This document shows, piece after piece, positions 39,431 through 52,223 of a stretch of DNA of 64,000 bases (within the stretch, counting starts at the first letter, position 1; the number at the start of each line of letters is the position of its first letter). Position numbers and translations under genes: made by a program. Where the stretch lies: contig JAPWDM010000002.1 in the NCBI GenBank assembly GCA_035578155.1, positions 35,636,437 to 35,700,436 of the forward strand. The letters are read 5' to 3'. The DNA is from Brachynemurus nebulosus. Lineage: Eukaryota > Arthropoda > Insecta > Neuroptera > Myrmeleontidae. Under the pieces are notes generated by a model. The model made no database searches and was not told the DNA's origin. It was given only the letters and a program-made list of their open reading frames with translations.

Positions 39431-40423
39431 TGCCAAACAGAGTAGAAAATATGGTGTTCATTTTCCAAACAAAATAAGCAAACTATACAATATATAATTA
39501 AGTTCATATAAATTTAATAGTTTAATAAGTTTCTTCTATAGTATAAGTAGAGCTATTTTGCTGTTACAGAATAGCCATATGTTATTGAAATAAAATAACT
39601 ATCTAGCATAATTGATTGGATAAATCAGTAAACTGTGAAAAATCTACAAGCTTATTTAAAAATTAAATAAATAAAATGGAGAGAATATACCTTCGCCTGT
39701 CCAATTTACTGACAAGTGTGCTAGAAAATTAATTTTTAATAAAAAGGAAAAAACATATGAGAGAAAACTAAATGTAATTTTTATAAAAAACTAACATTTA
39801 TATTTTTTATATTTTACAAGTAAATGTCACTCAACTTACAGACATTTTAAGATTTTAGACATGCTCGCAGTTTACCTCGACTTATAGACAAATCATACAT
39901 ATATATGCATTGTCACAGTATTTCAGAGCATGCATAAATTTTGGGCATATGCCTGCATACGTATAGTTTATTTGTAAGTCGAGTCAAACTGTCTTTATGT
40001 CAATATCTTAAAAGTCTGTAAGTGATGGCTGTAATAAATACTGGAGTTTTTACTGAAATACTTAGGTCTGTTAACTTGTAAACTCAATGAAAAAAATGTC
40101 ACCTGGTACATAAAATATAATGGGAAACAAGCTAATATTATGCCCAAATATAAATATATAAGTAGGTGCCCAAACTTTCTGTCTACTGAAACTAGGTAAA
40201 ACTTATCTGCAAAGTTTGTTTATATGAATTTCAATTTTCATAAAATCTCATACTCACTGAACAAGCAAGGGGGTATTCAATCTTAATAAATACATAGGAC
40301 TCTCCGATTACGTAATTCACTGGGGCCGTTGGAGAAGAGATTGTTAAATGAAAGAGTCAAAGGTCATGGGCGTCAATGTTACTGATTTATATATTTTCAT
40401 AATTTACTGTTACAAACTATTAC
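39431..40423. other. No gene seen
   Basis: AT-rich, closed frames, no paired element ends. Confidence 0.5.
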
Positions 40424-42031
40424 TTACAAGGAAATGCAACCAGAGTGAAATTCGGGATTTTGATGAAACTTCGCTGGTGTGTAGAATAGACAAACATAAG
40501 GGACCCGTATTTTCTTTTATCGGCCATTTTCCATGTTTAGGGGGTGAAACCAGCCCCTAAAATGGGGGGTTAAAATCGTATTTCTTAAAATATCTCGAAA
40601 ACTATAAGAGACAAAGGAAAACTTTAAATTGACGAAATGTTACTTTTTGAAAGACCTATTCATCTGTATAGATTAAATCAGGGCCGGGTTCATAAGAGGG
40701 GCTGGAGGGGTAAAAATGAGGGTAAATTTTCTTGTACAGCCTGAATGTTTCAATATATTAAATTTTTGACATCATAAATAAAAAGAGCACCAAAAATTAG
40801 GGGATACGTGTTTTTGCGTTTTTTCGAAATATATCTGGTATCCAAGCCATATAAGGAAGAAAAAAATAGGGTAGATTATATTGCATCATTATTGATTGCA
40901 AACACCTTCTAATTTTTTTTATTTTTATGTTTATTTTCATCATGAAAATGAAATTTTTTACTTTCCGATAATGATTCATGTATTTTTCAGTACCTACTTA
41001 ATTGGTAATTTAGCCATTTGTATATTTGGTTACTAATATTCGAAATTTCTTATACCTATTTCTAACAGAGTTCTCTGGTCTCCAAGTGTTAATAAATGTT
41101 CAAGAAGAAGCAATAATTTTCCGTTCAACAACTGCCTTTATCTTCCTACAAATTCGTTTTTAACCAAATCAAGGCGGTTTATTTCTTTCTCAACATACAA
41201 ACTATTTTTCTTATTCTTTTTGTATGTTTTATAGCTGTCAACCCCATTTCCCAAATCGCAAAATTTATTACAAAGAATTTGTAAATTTTAGGTACAAAAA
41301 TTACCTGAACAGTGGGCGAAAGAGATTATTGATTTTTGTCGAGCATTCATTAACACAAGCACACCAGAGACCTTTAACTTTCGCAGAAGTAGGTATAAAA
41401 AATATCGAATATGAGTAAACAAATGTACACATGGCTGAATTACCAATTAAGTTAGTACCGAAAAGTATATGAATCACTATCGAAAAGTAAAAATTTACAT
41501 TTTTATCATGAAAATCAACATAAAAATTAAAAAATATAAAACGTATTTGCAATCAATAATAATCCAATATAATCTACTCTATTTTTTTCTTCCTTATATA
41601 GCTTGGGTACGACACATATTTCGAAAAAACGCAAAAACACGTATCCCCTATTTTTTAGTGCTCTTTCTATTTATGATGGCAAGAATTTGATACATTGAAC
41701 CATTTAAGCTGAACAAGAAAATTTACCCCCATTTTCACCCCTCCAGCCCCTGTTATTAACTAAGCCCTTATTTAACCTATACAAGTGAATAGGTCTTTCA
41801 AAGAGTAACATTTCGTCAATTTAAAGTTTTCCTCTATCTCTTATAGTTTTCGAGATATCTTGAGAAATACGATTTTAACCCCCAACTTTAAGGGCTGGTT
41901 TCACCCCCTAAACGTGGAAGAGGGCCGATAAAAAAAAATAAGGGTCTCTTATTTTTGCCTCTTCTACACACCGGCGAAGTTTCATCAAAATCCCGAATTT
42001 CACTCTGGGTGCATTTCCTTGTTAGATGACA
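40424..42031. mobile_element. Second foldback element, arms about 600 bp
   Basis: 40424-41016 is repeated in inverted order at 41432-42031. Outer ends share CAAGGAAATGCA followed by CCAGAGTGAAATTCGG. Shared interior phrases include GGGGTGAAACCAGCCC, ATCTCGAAAACTATAAGAGA, GTGTTTTTGCGTTTTTTCGA and TTAATTGGTAATT. The 415-bp centre is unrelated. The ORFs seen in both arms are mirror images and not genes. Confidence 0.85.
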
Positions 42032-42151
42032 AAACTTCAATACATAAATTTTTTTCCATGTTGGTTTTTTTAGCACAAGGTAACAAACATGTAAAAAATA
42101 GAAAAGACAAACAAGAGTTAAATTGCAAACAACATACTAACAAATTCAAAC

Positions 42152-44366
42152 ATAGGAATTTTGGATTTTTATTATTTATAAAATAGAAATTTTGTTTTTT
42201 TTGAAAAGAGAAAATATCTTCATAAAGATCTTCCAGTTTACCATTTAAGGTCCTTTTTTAATATTTAAAATAAAATACAAAGGAAATTGGCGGATAAGCA
42301 TGGGTAGGAATGCCCTCGTACGAATTGTGGTGGCTTTTTTCCTGATAACTGCCATCGGCACAAAATTGAAGTTTACTGAGATTCAGCCCTTAAAAACTTA
42401 AAACCTTTTTTTAAAGCTCCGATCAGCCGAACACTCATCATCAGTTTTGAAACCACGAAAATGACAAACCGCTTGTAGACTTTCAAACACATTTCGCTTG
42501 TAGACATTCAATACCGAAGATGAAGGGAAAAATTCGACTTCGGTTATGGGGCCCCGCTGCTCACAGCGTCTTTTTTTATAATAACCTTAACCAACATAAC
42601 GCTATCCATATTTAAAATATATATCGAAAACCAAAAATTGGTTTTATTAAAGCGTCATAATTTTTTAAATAATTACTTTAGAAAAAAAAGTTTCAAATAA
42701 AAAAGTTGGGAAATTCAATTTTCTATGAATAATGTTAATAGGGTACTTGACTGCAATTGAAAAATGATTCTAAATGCTTTGTTCTTACTTACAAATTAGT
42801 TCATTTTTGTTAAATTTTTTAAAAATCTTGAAAAAGCCACCGTTCAATTTTAAATGAAGAAATTGACGCGAAAAACGACTCGTCGTAGTGACGTATGCAA
42901 TGACGTCACAATTTGACTCAAACAGATGTCGCTTTCATTCATGTCAACACGGTACACGGTGTCATGTCAAATTTTTACACAATATTCAGCATTCATCATG
43001 CTCAGTTTTAGTGGTATTCACAACTTTTTACTTTGTTATCTTCTTTATTTACAGTTAATGTAACAGAATATGTTCTGGATTTTTATTTTATCTTCAAGCA
43101 AAATTTTACACTTAACAGTACAGACGATCCCCTATGGTTTCACTTGGATGTAACCAATAGCATCATCACCGTAAGATTTTCATAAAGCCCTACAAGTATT
43201 AAATGTACTTTAATTTACGTAACTTTAAAATTGTAGCAAAAATAAAAGCATTTTTAACATAATATTTACAACAAGTTGATAAAGATATTTTACATATTAA
43301 GTGACGGTGTATTTCGTGTATTCCTTCCATCAATCTGATTTTAGTGCAAAATTAATTACAAACCAAAAAATTCAAAATAAATTACAAAGAAAAACAACTT
43401 CACTTGGTCAATTCGAATTGTGAAAATGTCAATGTGAAAATGCAATTTGTAACTACGGTAATAATATTTGTTAATAAGAAAATGACGTCATTTTCAAATA
43501 CCACCGCGTTTTTAGTCATTTAAAGGAAGGCTAAAAATTTTTAATTTTCAAAATATAATTTTTAAATGACTAAAGAATATTTTTATTTGTCACTGCTAAA
43601 ATTGAATATATTTAAGGATAATACATAAAATTATTTCACATTTAAAACAAATTTTGAATACAGTCAAGTACCGTATTGTACTTTTCTTTGGAGCCCAGCC
43701 GTTCACGAGATACTTGGGAAAATACGTTTTTTAAGATAGCGGCTTTAGCACAACCTCTAGGGTGACGCCATTTTGGTTTTACACTCCCTAAAATTATACA
43801 AATCAATTGCAAAAAAAAAAATTTAATCGTGCTAAAAATGTTTTGCGATTCGCCATTTTGAACCAGACCGACTAAGCTATCCGGTGAGTTAAGCGGGGTT
43901 GACACTTCTGTAGTGTTCCCACAGTCGCCAATTTAAAACTCCGTTTCTCAGTTTTTCTTAAATAAATAATCATTAACATTTGCATTCACATACGTTATAT
44001 AAGCACATTACCAGTTGTAACCAAAAACATAGTTTGTTGTATTTGTGAGTGAAAATGTAGTTATTTTGTCAAAGTCTACACAATTTAATCAGTGCAATCG
44101 GTTTTTCTGAAAAACAGCTCAATAATGAATTACACCTACCAAAAATTCGTACATACAACACTCGATATGATATCAAACAAATAAGCACGATATATTGTGG
44201 AGTCCTTTGTATTACCGTACACCACAGGGATTAATATTTCAAAGAAAATTCCGTTCTCTATTTTTTTTTTAAACTGGCATAATAGATATCCTGGTGTTCA
44301 TGATTTTACCTTTCTCGTCCTAACAATTAAACAATATACCTATCTAGAGCAAGTCCAACCATTTTT
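42152..44366 (+). repeat. Duplicated block A
   Basis: It starts in the terminal 420 bp of the foldback arm (to GGGGCCCCGCTGCTCACAGCG at about 42568) and continues into non-foldback sequence. The whole block recurs at 45339-46583, where 42737-43675 (about 940 bp) is missing. Similarity ends at AGAGCAAGTCCAACCA in both copies. A short minus-strand ORF (43642-43905) lies in it but has no recognisable domain. Confidence 0.8.
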
Positions 44367-44944
44367 TTTATTATATATATTTTCGTAGATATATATAGAC
44401 ACAAGTAAGAATTGTTATAAAGAACTGAAACTGCTTGAGTCTCATTTATATTAATATATGAAAAAAATCGTTATAATTTTTGACGACTTTCAAATACCTT
44501 AAGCTGCAGTGGAAGTAAAATATTGAATAAAAACGTTTAACAACTAATTCTGATAAATTGAGTAATGATCATTCCTAAACACCTTTGAATATTGCCTAAC
44601 TTTCTCAACAATTTCTTCAACAGGAGTAGAAAAACATTAAAAAAAGCAAGGAAATTACTTAAAATGTTTAAATATTTATTTTCTAGCTATTAAACAGTGA
44701 ATGCTAAAACAGCTAGGTTTGCATATGTTTATGCCTATTGATTGACATATTTTTTTGTTTCATTTAAAAATTATCTATTAAATATTCAATAATAATAATT
44801 CAATAATAATTTGTCGGTTTTGTTTAGTAATAAGAACTACTCTCATCTTTTTTTTATACATATTTTGGTAGATATATATTCTAATCTAAATTACGTATTT
44901 ACAACATTCTTTTGCTCTACACAAATATTATGATACTTCTTTTA

Positions 44945-45071
44945 GCGAATTTCGAAAACTCGAAATTCAGCTATTACAGAAGGTGTCATGGCGCGACCTA
45001 AGCCCGGGACCATAAAAGAAATATGTTTTGAGGTCCCTAGAATACGAAAATGATATTCACTAAAATTTATA

Positions 45072-45140
<69 letters not shown>

Positions 45141-46850
45141 GCATCCGCGCGATAACTCTCGAACGAAACGAAAATGACCATGAAATTTTGTGTGCGTATT
45201 GAAGACTAGATTGGCTTGGCTAAGTTTGTTAGTAATTTTAAAAATTAAAAAAAAAAAATGAACTTACTTTTATAGCAAATGCAATACATAAATATTAAGT
45301 AATTTTAAAATGTTTTTAAAACCACTGTTTATTTTTAAAGTAGGAATTTTGGATTTTGATTTATAAAACAGAAATTTTGTTTTTTTTTTTTTTTTGAAAA
45401 TAAAAGATATCTTTATAAAGGTATTCCAGTTTACCGTTTAAGGTCCTTTTAATATTTAAAATAAAATATAAAGGAAGTTGGCGGATAAGCATGGGTAGGA
45501 ATGCCCTCGTACGAATTATGTTGGCTTTTTTCCTGATAACTGCCATCGGCCCAAAATTGAAGTTTACTGAGATTCAGCCCATAAAAACTTAAAACCTTTT
45601 CTTAAAGCCCCGATCAGCCGAACACTCTTCATCAGTTTTGAAACCACCAAAATGACAAATCGCTTGTAGACTTTCAATCACATTTCACTTGTAGACATTC
45701 AATACCGAAGATGAAGGGAAGATTCGACTTCCGTTATGGGGCCCCGCTGCTTACAGCGTCTTTTTTTATAATAAGCTTAACCAACATAACGCTATCCATA
45801 TTTAAAATATTTATCGAAAACCCAAAATTGGTTTTATTAAAGCGTCATAATTTTTGAAATTGTTACTTTAGAAAAAAAAAGTTTCAAATAAAAAAGTTGG
45901 GAGATTCAATTTTCTATGAATAATGTTACTTGTACTTTTCTTTGGAGCCCAGCCGTTCACGAGATATTTGGGAAAATACGTTTTTTAAGATAGCGGCTTT
46001 AGCACAGCCTCTAGGATGACGCCATTTTGGTTTTGCACTCCCTAAAAAAAAAAAAATTGAATCGTGCTAAAAATGTTTTGCGATCCGCCATTTTTAACCA
46101 GACCAGCTATGCTATACGGTAGTGTTTCCCACGTCTGTAGTGTTCGCACAGTCTCCAATTTACAACTCCGTTTTCAGTTTTTCTTAAATAAATAATCATT
46201 AACATTTGCATTCACATACGTTATATAAGCACATTACCAGTTGTAACCAATAACCAATTTTTTTGTATTTGTGAGTGAAAATGTAATTATTTTGCCAAAG
46301 TCTACACAATTTAATCAGTGCAATCGGTTTTTCTGAAAAACAGCTCACTAATGAATTACACCTACCAAAAATTTGTACATATAAAACTCGATATGATATC
46401 AAGCAAATAAGCACGATATATTGTGGAGTCCTTTGTATTACCGTACACCACAGGGATTAAGATTTCAAAGAAAATTTCGTTCTCGATTTCTTTTTTAAAC
46501 TGGCATAATAGATATCCTGGTGTTCATGATTTTACCTTTCTCGTCCTAGCAATTAAACAATATATCTAGAGCAAGTCCAACCAACACAACAACCGACTGA
46601 AGGGAGTAACAGACACGTCGGATACCCAGAAGTAGGTTTTTCGGGCATTTTTTGTCAACAAAATGAGTTTTTTGCCAGAATTAAGCAATTTTACAAAATT
46701 GTTTTTACACCAAGCCAAAGTAAAAGGCAATATGCGTAAAAAATGTTTTTACACCGTTGCTCTAAGTTACTTATTTTTCAAGAAAAACTAGGAAATATGT
46801 CGCTCTCCATTTCACTCGCACTCACATTCTTTTTTTTTCTGTCTCATTTT
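44945..46850 (+). mobile_element. Hairpin/(TA)n element, copy 3, split by an insertion
   Basis: The left part (44945-45231: hairpin, conserved block, (TA)n 45067-45138, CTCTCGAACGAAACG, ggcttggctaagtt) resumes at 46605 with cagacacgtcggatacccag, the next phrase in the intact copy at 51620-51660. Block B lies between. Confidence 0.7.
45236..46604 (+). repeat. Duplicated block B, inserted in an element
   Basis: This is the shorter copy of 42152-44366, with about 100 bp more of the foldback interior at its left end. AGTAA occurs on both sides (near 45232 and 46601) and may be a target duplication. Confidence 0.65.
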
Positions 46851-48023
46851 TTGCGAGCTTCATTCGAAATAAAAAACGCTTTATAAGTGGCGTGTCATGT
46901 TTTTTTTTAATCCAATTTAACGATTCGGCTATATTCTATTTCTCTCTCAGTTAAATATATTTTTATAATGTATCTATTCCATTTTTTTTTTTTTTTTTTT
47001 TTTGAGAAAAAAAATCACGACAATTTACTTTATGTCGGAGGTGATAGATTATGTTACCATGGAATTAAAACTATTAAAATTTGAGTACAATTGTCTGAAA
47101 ATTACGTTAAACCACTTTGAAACAGTAACACTTTTACGTAAATTTATCGGGGTTTAGATACTGTCTTAATAATTGTGTACAAATGTATGCACAATGTATT
47201 CCATATATTTAATTTCAAAACTATTTATTGCACTTTCAATTTTTTTTTTTTTTTATTTGACAGATAAAATTAATAAAATGGATCCATATATAAAAATTTT
47301 AACACATTTTTTTTCGTAATATATTTCTTTTGAAACTTTTAAAAAGTTTACAAAAAATAAAAATAATGAAATACAAAAAGAAAATTTAAGTGGCTAAAAT
47401 TTCCTACATTTCAGCATATGGTGGTGAAAATTTTACAATTTTTTGGAAAAAATGTTTAAGTTATGTGATGAGGCTTGTCAAATTGGAGTATTTCGTAATA
47501 TTTCTTGAAAAATTATGAAATAACCCAAAAATACAGTTGAAGCAGCAAGAAAAAGAAAAAATTCTTTCAAATTTTTCATTAATAATTATGTCAAGCTTAT
47601 TATAATTATGTTACAAATGCCAACACTGCAGTTTTGTGACAGAATATTTTGACCTTCTACTTACATTTTTTGTGTACGTACTTACGTATTTTTTTTTAAT
47701 GTAAATATTTATAAACAAAACGGTGGTTTAACATACTATTTTATTATACTTTAGTTAATCTTAATTTATTATTACATTTTCTTTTAGCTGTTTTTCCTAC
47801 TGAAATGTTGAAAATTATCGGAACCACCATATTTATTTAATGTTTAGGGCCTCAAGCACCACAGTTTATGTTTAAAATTATAAAAATCTAAATCATTAAC
47901 AAAATTTTTATTTATTTTACACTTTTTCTGTAAAAATTTTTAATAAATAAAATAATATTTTAGTATATTATGTTATAATTTATAGGTATTTTATTATGGC
48001 TTTATACATAAGTCAATGAAATA

Positions 48024-48028
<5 letters not shown>
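46851..48028. other. No gene seen
   Basis: Very AT-rich with poly-T runs at about 46984 and 47240. No features recognised. Confidence 0.5.

Positions 48029-48103
<75 letters not shown>
48029..48103. repeat. (TA)n split by the Tc1 element, left half
   Basis: The TA run continues on the other side of the Tc1 element at 49704-49791, showing the element inserted into a TA microsatellite. Confidence 0.9.
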
Positions 48104-48104
<1 letters not shown>

Positions 48105-49702
48105 TCCTCAAAACAAAATAAGGGCCACTTGAAAGTTTGTATTTTAAAACTGATTTATGTCGATCCACGTCAAAATAACTTTTCTAAATGACTGTTGTTA
48201 TGATATTAAGTGGTTGAGTAAATGATAACAGTTAGGTTTAAGTGATATTATTGTTGAGGGGAAGATTTAAACGTTTTTTTGTCTCGCACAGCGTCAAATG
48301 GTTAGTTTTACTTATTTTTTTGAATTTGATTTGAATCAGTTTGCGCTAGATTATTGATTGTTGAGGTTGTTTTTTGAAGTTTGGCGTGTTATTCAATCAT
48401 CTATTTTTACAATGCCGAGAATTCAACACCATATGGACGAAGCTACTGCTACCAGAGCCGTAACGATGTTTGACGGTGGTCAATCTCAACGTTCCGTGGC
48501 TCTGCAGTTGGGTCGTTCACGAAGGGCTATTCAAAATGTTTGGAATCGGTATCAGCAGACCGGTAGTGTAACCCGGTGCCGTGGCTCAGGAAGAGTTCGT
48601 GCTACCACTGCCCGTGAAGACCATTACATTCGACTGTGTGCACGACGTGAGCCGACTGTTACCGCAGGTACTCTGCAAAATCGCTTACATCGATCTACTG
48701 GTACTGTTGTCAGTAATCAGACCATACGAAATTGTTTGCATGAAGACCAACAACGTTCAAGAAGACCAGTAATCCGTACCAAACTAACCGGAGCGCATCG
48801 TGCAAACCGTTCAAGATTTGCACGTGAACACCTTGAATGGGGCTTGGAGGAATGGCGTCACGTACTCTTCACGGATTAGTGCAAGCTGAAGTTTTTTAGT
48901 GATGATCGACGTGTAAGAGTGTGGAGAAGAAGTGGGGAAAGGTTTTCTGATCTTCACATTCATGAACGCGACAGATTTGGCGGTCGTAATGTCATGCTCT
49001 GGGGTGGAATTAGTTTGCAAGGCAAAACTGAGCTTGTTTTCCTGAACGAGGGTACTGTAACGGCTCAAAGTTACATCGAACAGGTTGTCAGACCCCATGT
49101 GATCCCCTTTGCACAACGAGCGGCCGACGGATTTATCCTGATGCAGGATAATGCCCGAGCGCATACCGCTCGAGCGACGATAACTGTCCTTAGGGAGGCT
49201 AATATACAGGTTTTACCGTGGCCTGCAAATAGCCCTGACTTGAACCCAATAGAACATCTTTGGGATCAATTAAAACGGCGAGTCAGAGCAGCCGGAGAGG
49301 ATGTGCACACCCAACAACAACTGATTGACGTCTTGAGAAGATGTTGGGAGGAGATTCCTGATGAAACCGTTAGGCATCTTATTGAAAGCATGCCGAGGAG
49401 GCTTCAAGAATGTGTCTTAAAAAGGGTAGGGCATACTCGATATTAAATCACCGAAAAGTTGCATAATGTGTGCTTTTACTCAAAGCGTGAACGTTTGTTG
49501 TGACTGTAAAAATGACTATAAAAATGATAAAATCCTAAAAAAATGTAATTATGGATTAATTTTTTATTTAATCTTATTAAAATTAATTTTATTTAGTAAA
49601 AAATTAGTTCCTTAATTAAATGTAAGCATACCTTATACTGTAACTTATATAAAAATAAACTTATGCAGCAAAACATGAGTGGCCCTTATTTTGTTTTGAG
49701 TA

Positions 49703-49703
<1 letters not shown>
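48104..49703 (+). mobile_element. Full-length Tc1-like element
   Basis: The 26-bp inverted ends (48104-48129 and 49678-49703) differ only at the third base and share TCAAAACAAAATAAGGGCC. TA flanks both sides, the fixed Tc1/mariner target. The 1600-bp length and single central transposase are standard. The near-identical ends suggest recent insertion. Confidence 0.95.
48412..49446 (+). pseudogene. Tc1-like transposase with one in-frame stop
   Basis: This 344-residue frame encodes a cut-and-paste transposase with a paired-type helix-turn-helix N-terminus (ATRAVTMFDGGQSQRSVALQ region, then GSVTRCRGSGR as the link) and a DD34E catalytic domain: first Asp in LFTD, second in LMQDNARAHTA, Glu in SPDLNPIEHLW, with 34 residues between the last two. 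TAG at 48877-48879 falls directly after the first catalytic Asp, where the family has Glu of a DES triplet. No frameshift is seen, so it is one change from a full frame. ATG 48412 (MPRIQ) is preferred over the upstream in-frame extension because family length is about 340 residues. Confidence 0.92.

Positions 49704-49791
<88 letters not shown>
49704..49791. repeat. (TA)n, right half of the split array
   Basis: Continues the TA tract that the Tc1 element interrupted. Confidence 0.9.
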
Positions 49792-49794
<3 letters not shown>

Positions 49795-50436
49795 AAAAAC
49801 ACAGCACAATTATATTATATATGTATGTTTAAAACACATGTTTTAAAGACAATTCACATAATTAAAAAAAAAAATATTAAAATTGTCACATAATATCACG
49901 TATTTCATAAAATTTTAAATATATTTGCTAGAGCGTCGCGTTATGATTTTAAACAAAACAGTCCATATTTAGGTACTGACATTCTAACAATTTAAATATT
50001 TTACGACAAAGAAATTTAAGTTTTCAATATTTGTTAATATTTGTTATTTGTTATTTATTATAAATTAAATTAAAATGCATAATTATGTATACTTTTATAT
50101 TATTTTATTAATTACGGCAAAAATATCAAAAAAAATTTATTTATTTAGTGATAGAATTTTCATGAATTTAAATATTTCGCGCTACTATTGTTCAAATATT
50201 TTTCGCTTTTCTGATTGCTTTCAATTGGTGAATTAATTGTAAAGCTTCTGTACACCTCACAATGTATCATTATGACTAGCTTCAAGCTTGGTTTTAGTAG
50301 AACAATTTTAAAATCTGTCTATGAATTGTAATGTTAATTTAAGTCTTAGCGTTAACTTTGCTAAGATATCTCTAAGTTCAAACTTAGAGTTATCTTAACT
50401 TGTCTTTATGAATAGATCTAATATGTTTTATGGGTG
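49792..50436. other. No gene seen
   Basis: AT-rich. A small inverted pair (ctctaagttcaaacttagagt) lies at 50371-50391. No coding evidence. Confidence 0.5.
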
Positions 50437-50845
50437 GTTTTAGCGAATTTCCAGAATGGAATTTAGCTATTACAGCCACTGTCGTGACGCGACTTGAGCC
50501 CGAGACTATAATAGAAATTTGTTTTAAGGTCCCTAGAAACGGAAGATAATATTCACTAAAATTTATATATTATATTTATATTTAGTCCCACACCGTTGGA
50601 CAAGTTCCTTAGCCAGCCATGTCGGAATACCGTCCATGCCTGGAACATGGTTTTTTTGGTAATTTTTAGTGACAAAAATTAATTTTTTACCAAAATTGAC
50701 TCAAGTTAAAAAATTTTTGTGACATTTATTTACACAATTAGAAAGAAAAGGAAAAATCACTTAAAAGGGTGAGAAATAAGAGAAAAACGGATTTTTATAA
50801 ATGGAAATTCGCTACATTATGCAGGTGTTGCGACAGGGGTATTCT
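50437..50845 (+). mobile_element. Compact hairpin element, copy 4
   Basis: It runs from TAGCGAATTTCCAGAATGG to GCAGGTGTTGCGACAGGGG in 409 bp with only a vestigial TA tract (50566-50580). It shows both ends of the family in one short unit: 5' hairpin and 3' block with the inverted GGAAATTCGCTACATTATGC phrase. Confidence 0.75.
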
Positions 50846-51072
50846 TTGTTCAAGAGAGGTTAACATTTTTATTCTGTTAAATCGCAATTTGTATTAATAT
50901 CTTCATTTAACACAAACAGGAAATGATACATTAACACAGGGTTGTGTTACTTATTTAACATAAAAATTTTAACCACTAGTTATTTTTACGCAGAACACAA
51001 ATTTTTTTACTGGGTTCAATGTGTTCGCGATTGTTTTATGAATATAATGTATGTATCAAGTTTTAATTTAGT
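50846..51072. other. No gene seen
   Basis: AT-rich spacer between two elements. Confidence 0.5.
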
Positions 51073-51233
51073 ATATCGTCAGTTGAGTATTGGTTTGTAC
51101 CAAGTCAGTTTTTTAAAAATTTTTTTCTGATAGTGGTTTCGACAACCTCAATGCCCAAAACTAACAAAACAGCTATATAGAAAAAATGTTTAAAAAGTTG
51201 ACTTGTTACAAACCAATACTCAGCTGACGATAT
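51073..51233. mobile_element. 161-bp inverted-repeat element
   Basis: ATATCGTCAGTTGAGTATTG and about 20 further bases at 51073-51116 pair with 51191-51233 in reverse, with few mismatches. The centre has no coding content. Confidence 0.8.
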
Positions 51234-51284
51234 GTTGCGTAGTAACGTTCAAGTAAACAAAGTAGTATATATTTTGTTTTGATC

Positions 51285-51870
<586 letters not shown>

Positions 51871-52149
51871 TATAAAATATAGAAAACTCGTATTTTTTTA
51901 CGATTTTTTACCTAAAATAATTGATATCTATTCACATGTACCTATGAATTAATTGTATTATAAAAAACAAAGTTCTGTCTCATGTTAATTGCATTATAAT
52001 TAACATAGCTCTGTCTCAGGTTGAAAAATTAAAATTAAGTAGATTTTTTGAAAATTTTTTTTTAATTGAATTTTAAATGAACAAGAAATTGAAATTTATG
52101 TTATCATATAATATTATTAAATATAAAAAAAATAACATAATATGTTTGT
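51871..52149. other. No gene seen
   Basis: AT-rich; a duplicated gttctgtctcatgttaattgc / gctctgtctcaggttg phrase lies at 51970-52022. Confidence 0.5.
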
Positions 52150-52223
52150 ACACACGGAAAATAATTTTAAATGGTCTATTTTGAAAATATTTTCACTATT
52201 ACAGAGGTAAACTATTTTTGATA

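Noticed and set aside
41301..42076. ORFs in both arms of the 40.4-42.0 kb foldback
   Set aside because: The same peptides appear in mirror order in the two arms, with no recognised family; they follow from the inverted repeat.
43642..43905. Minus-strand ORF of 87 codons in duplicated block A, partly preserved in block B
   Set aside because: The preserved stretch is short, block B breaks the frame on both sides, and no domain is recognisable.
48811..49164. 117-codon minus-strand ORF
   Set aside because: Shadow of the Tc1 transposase on the other strand.
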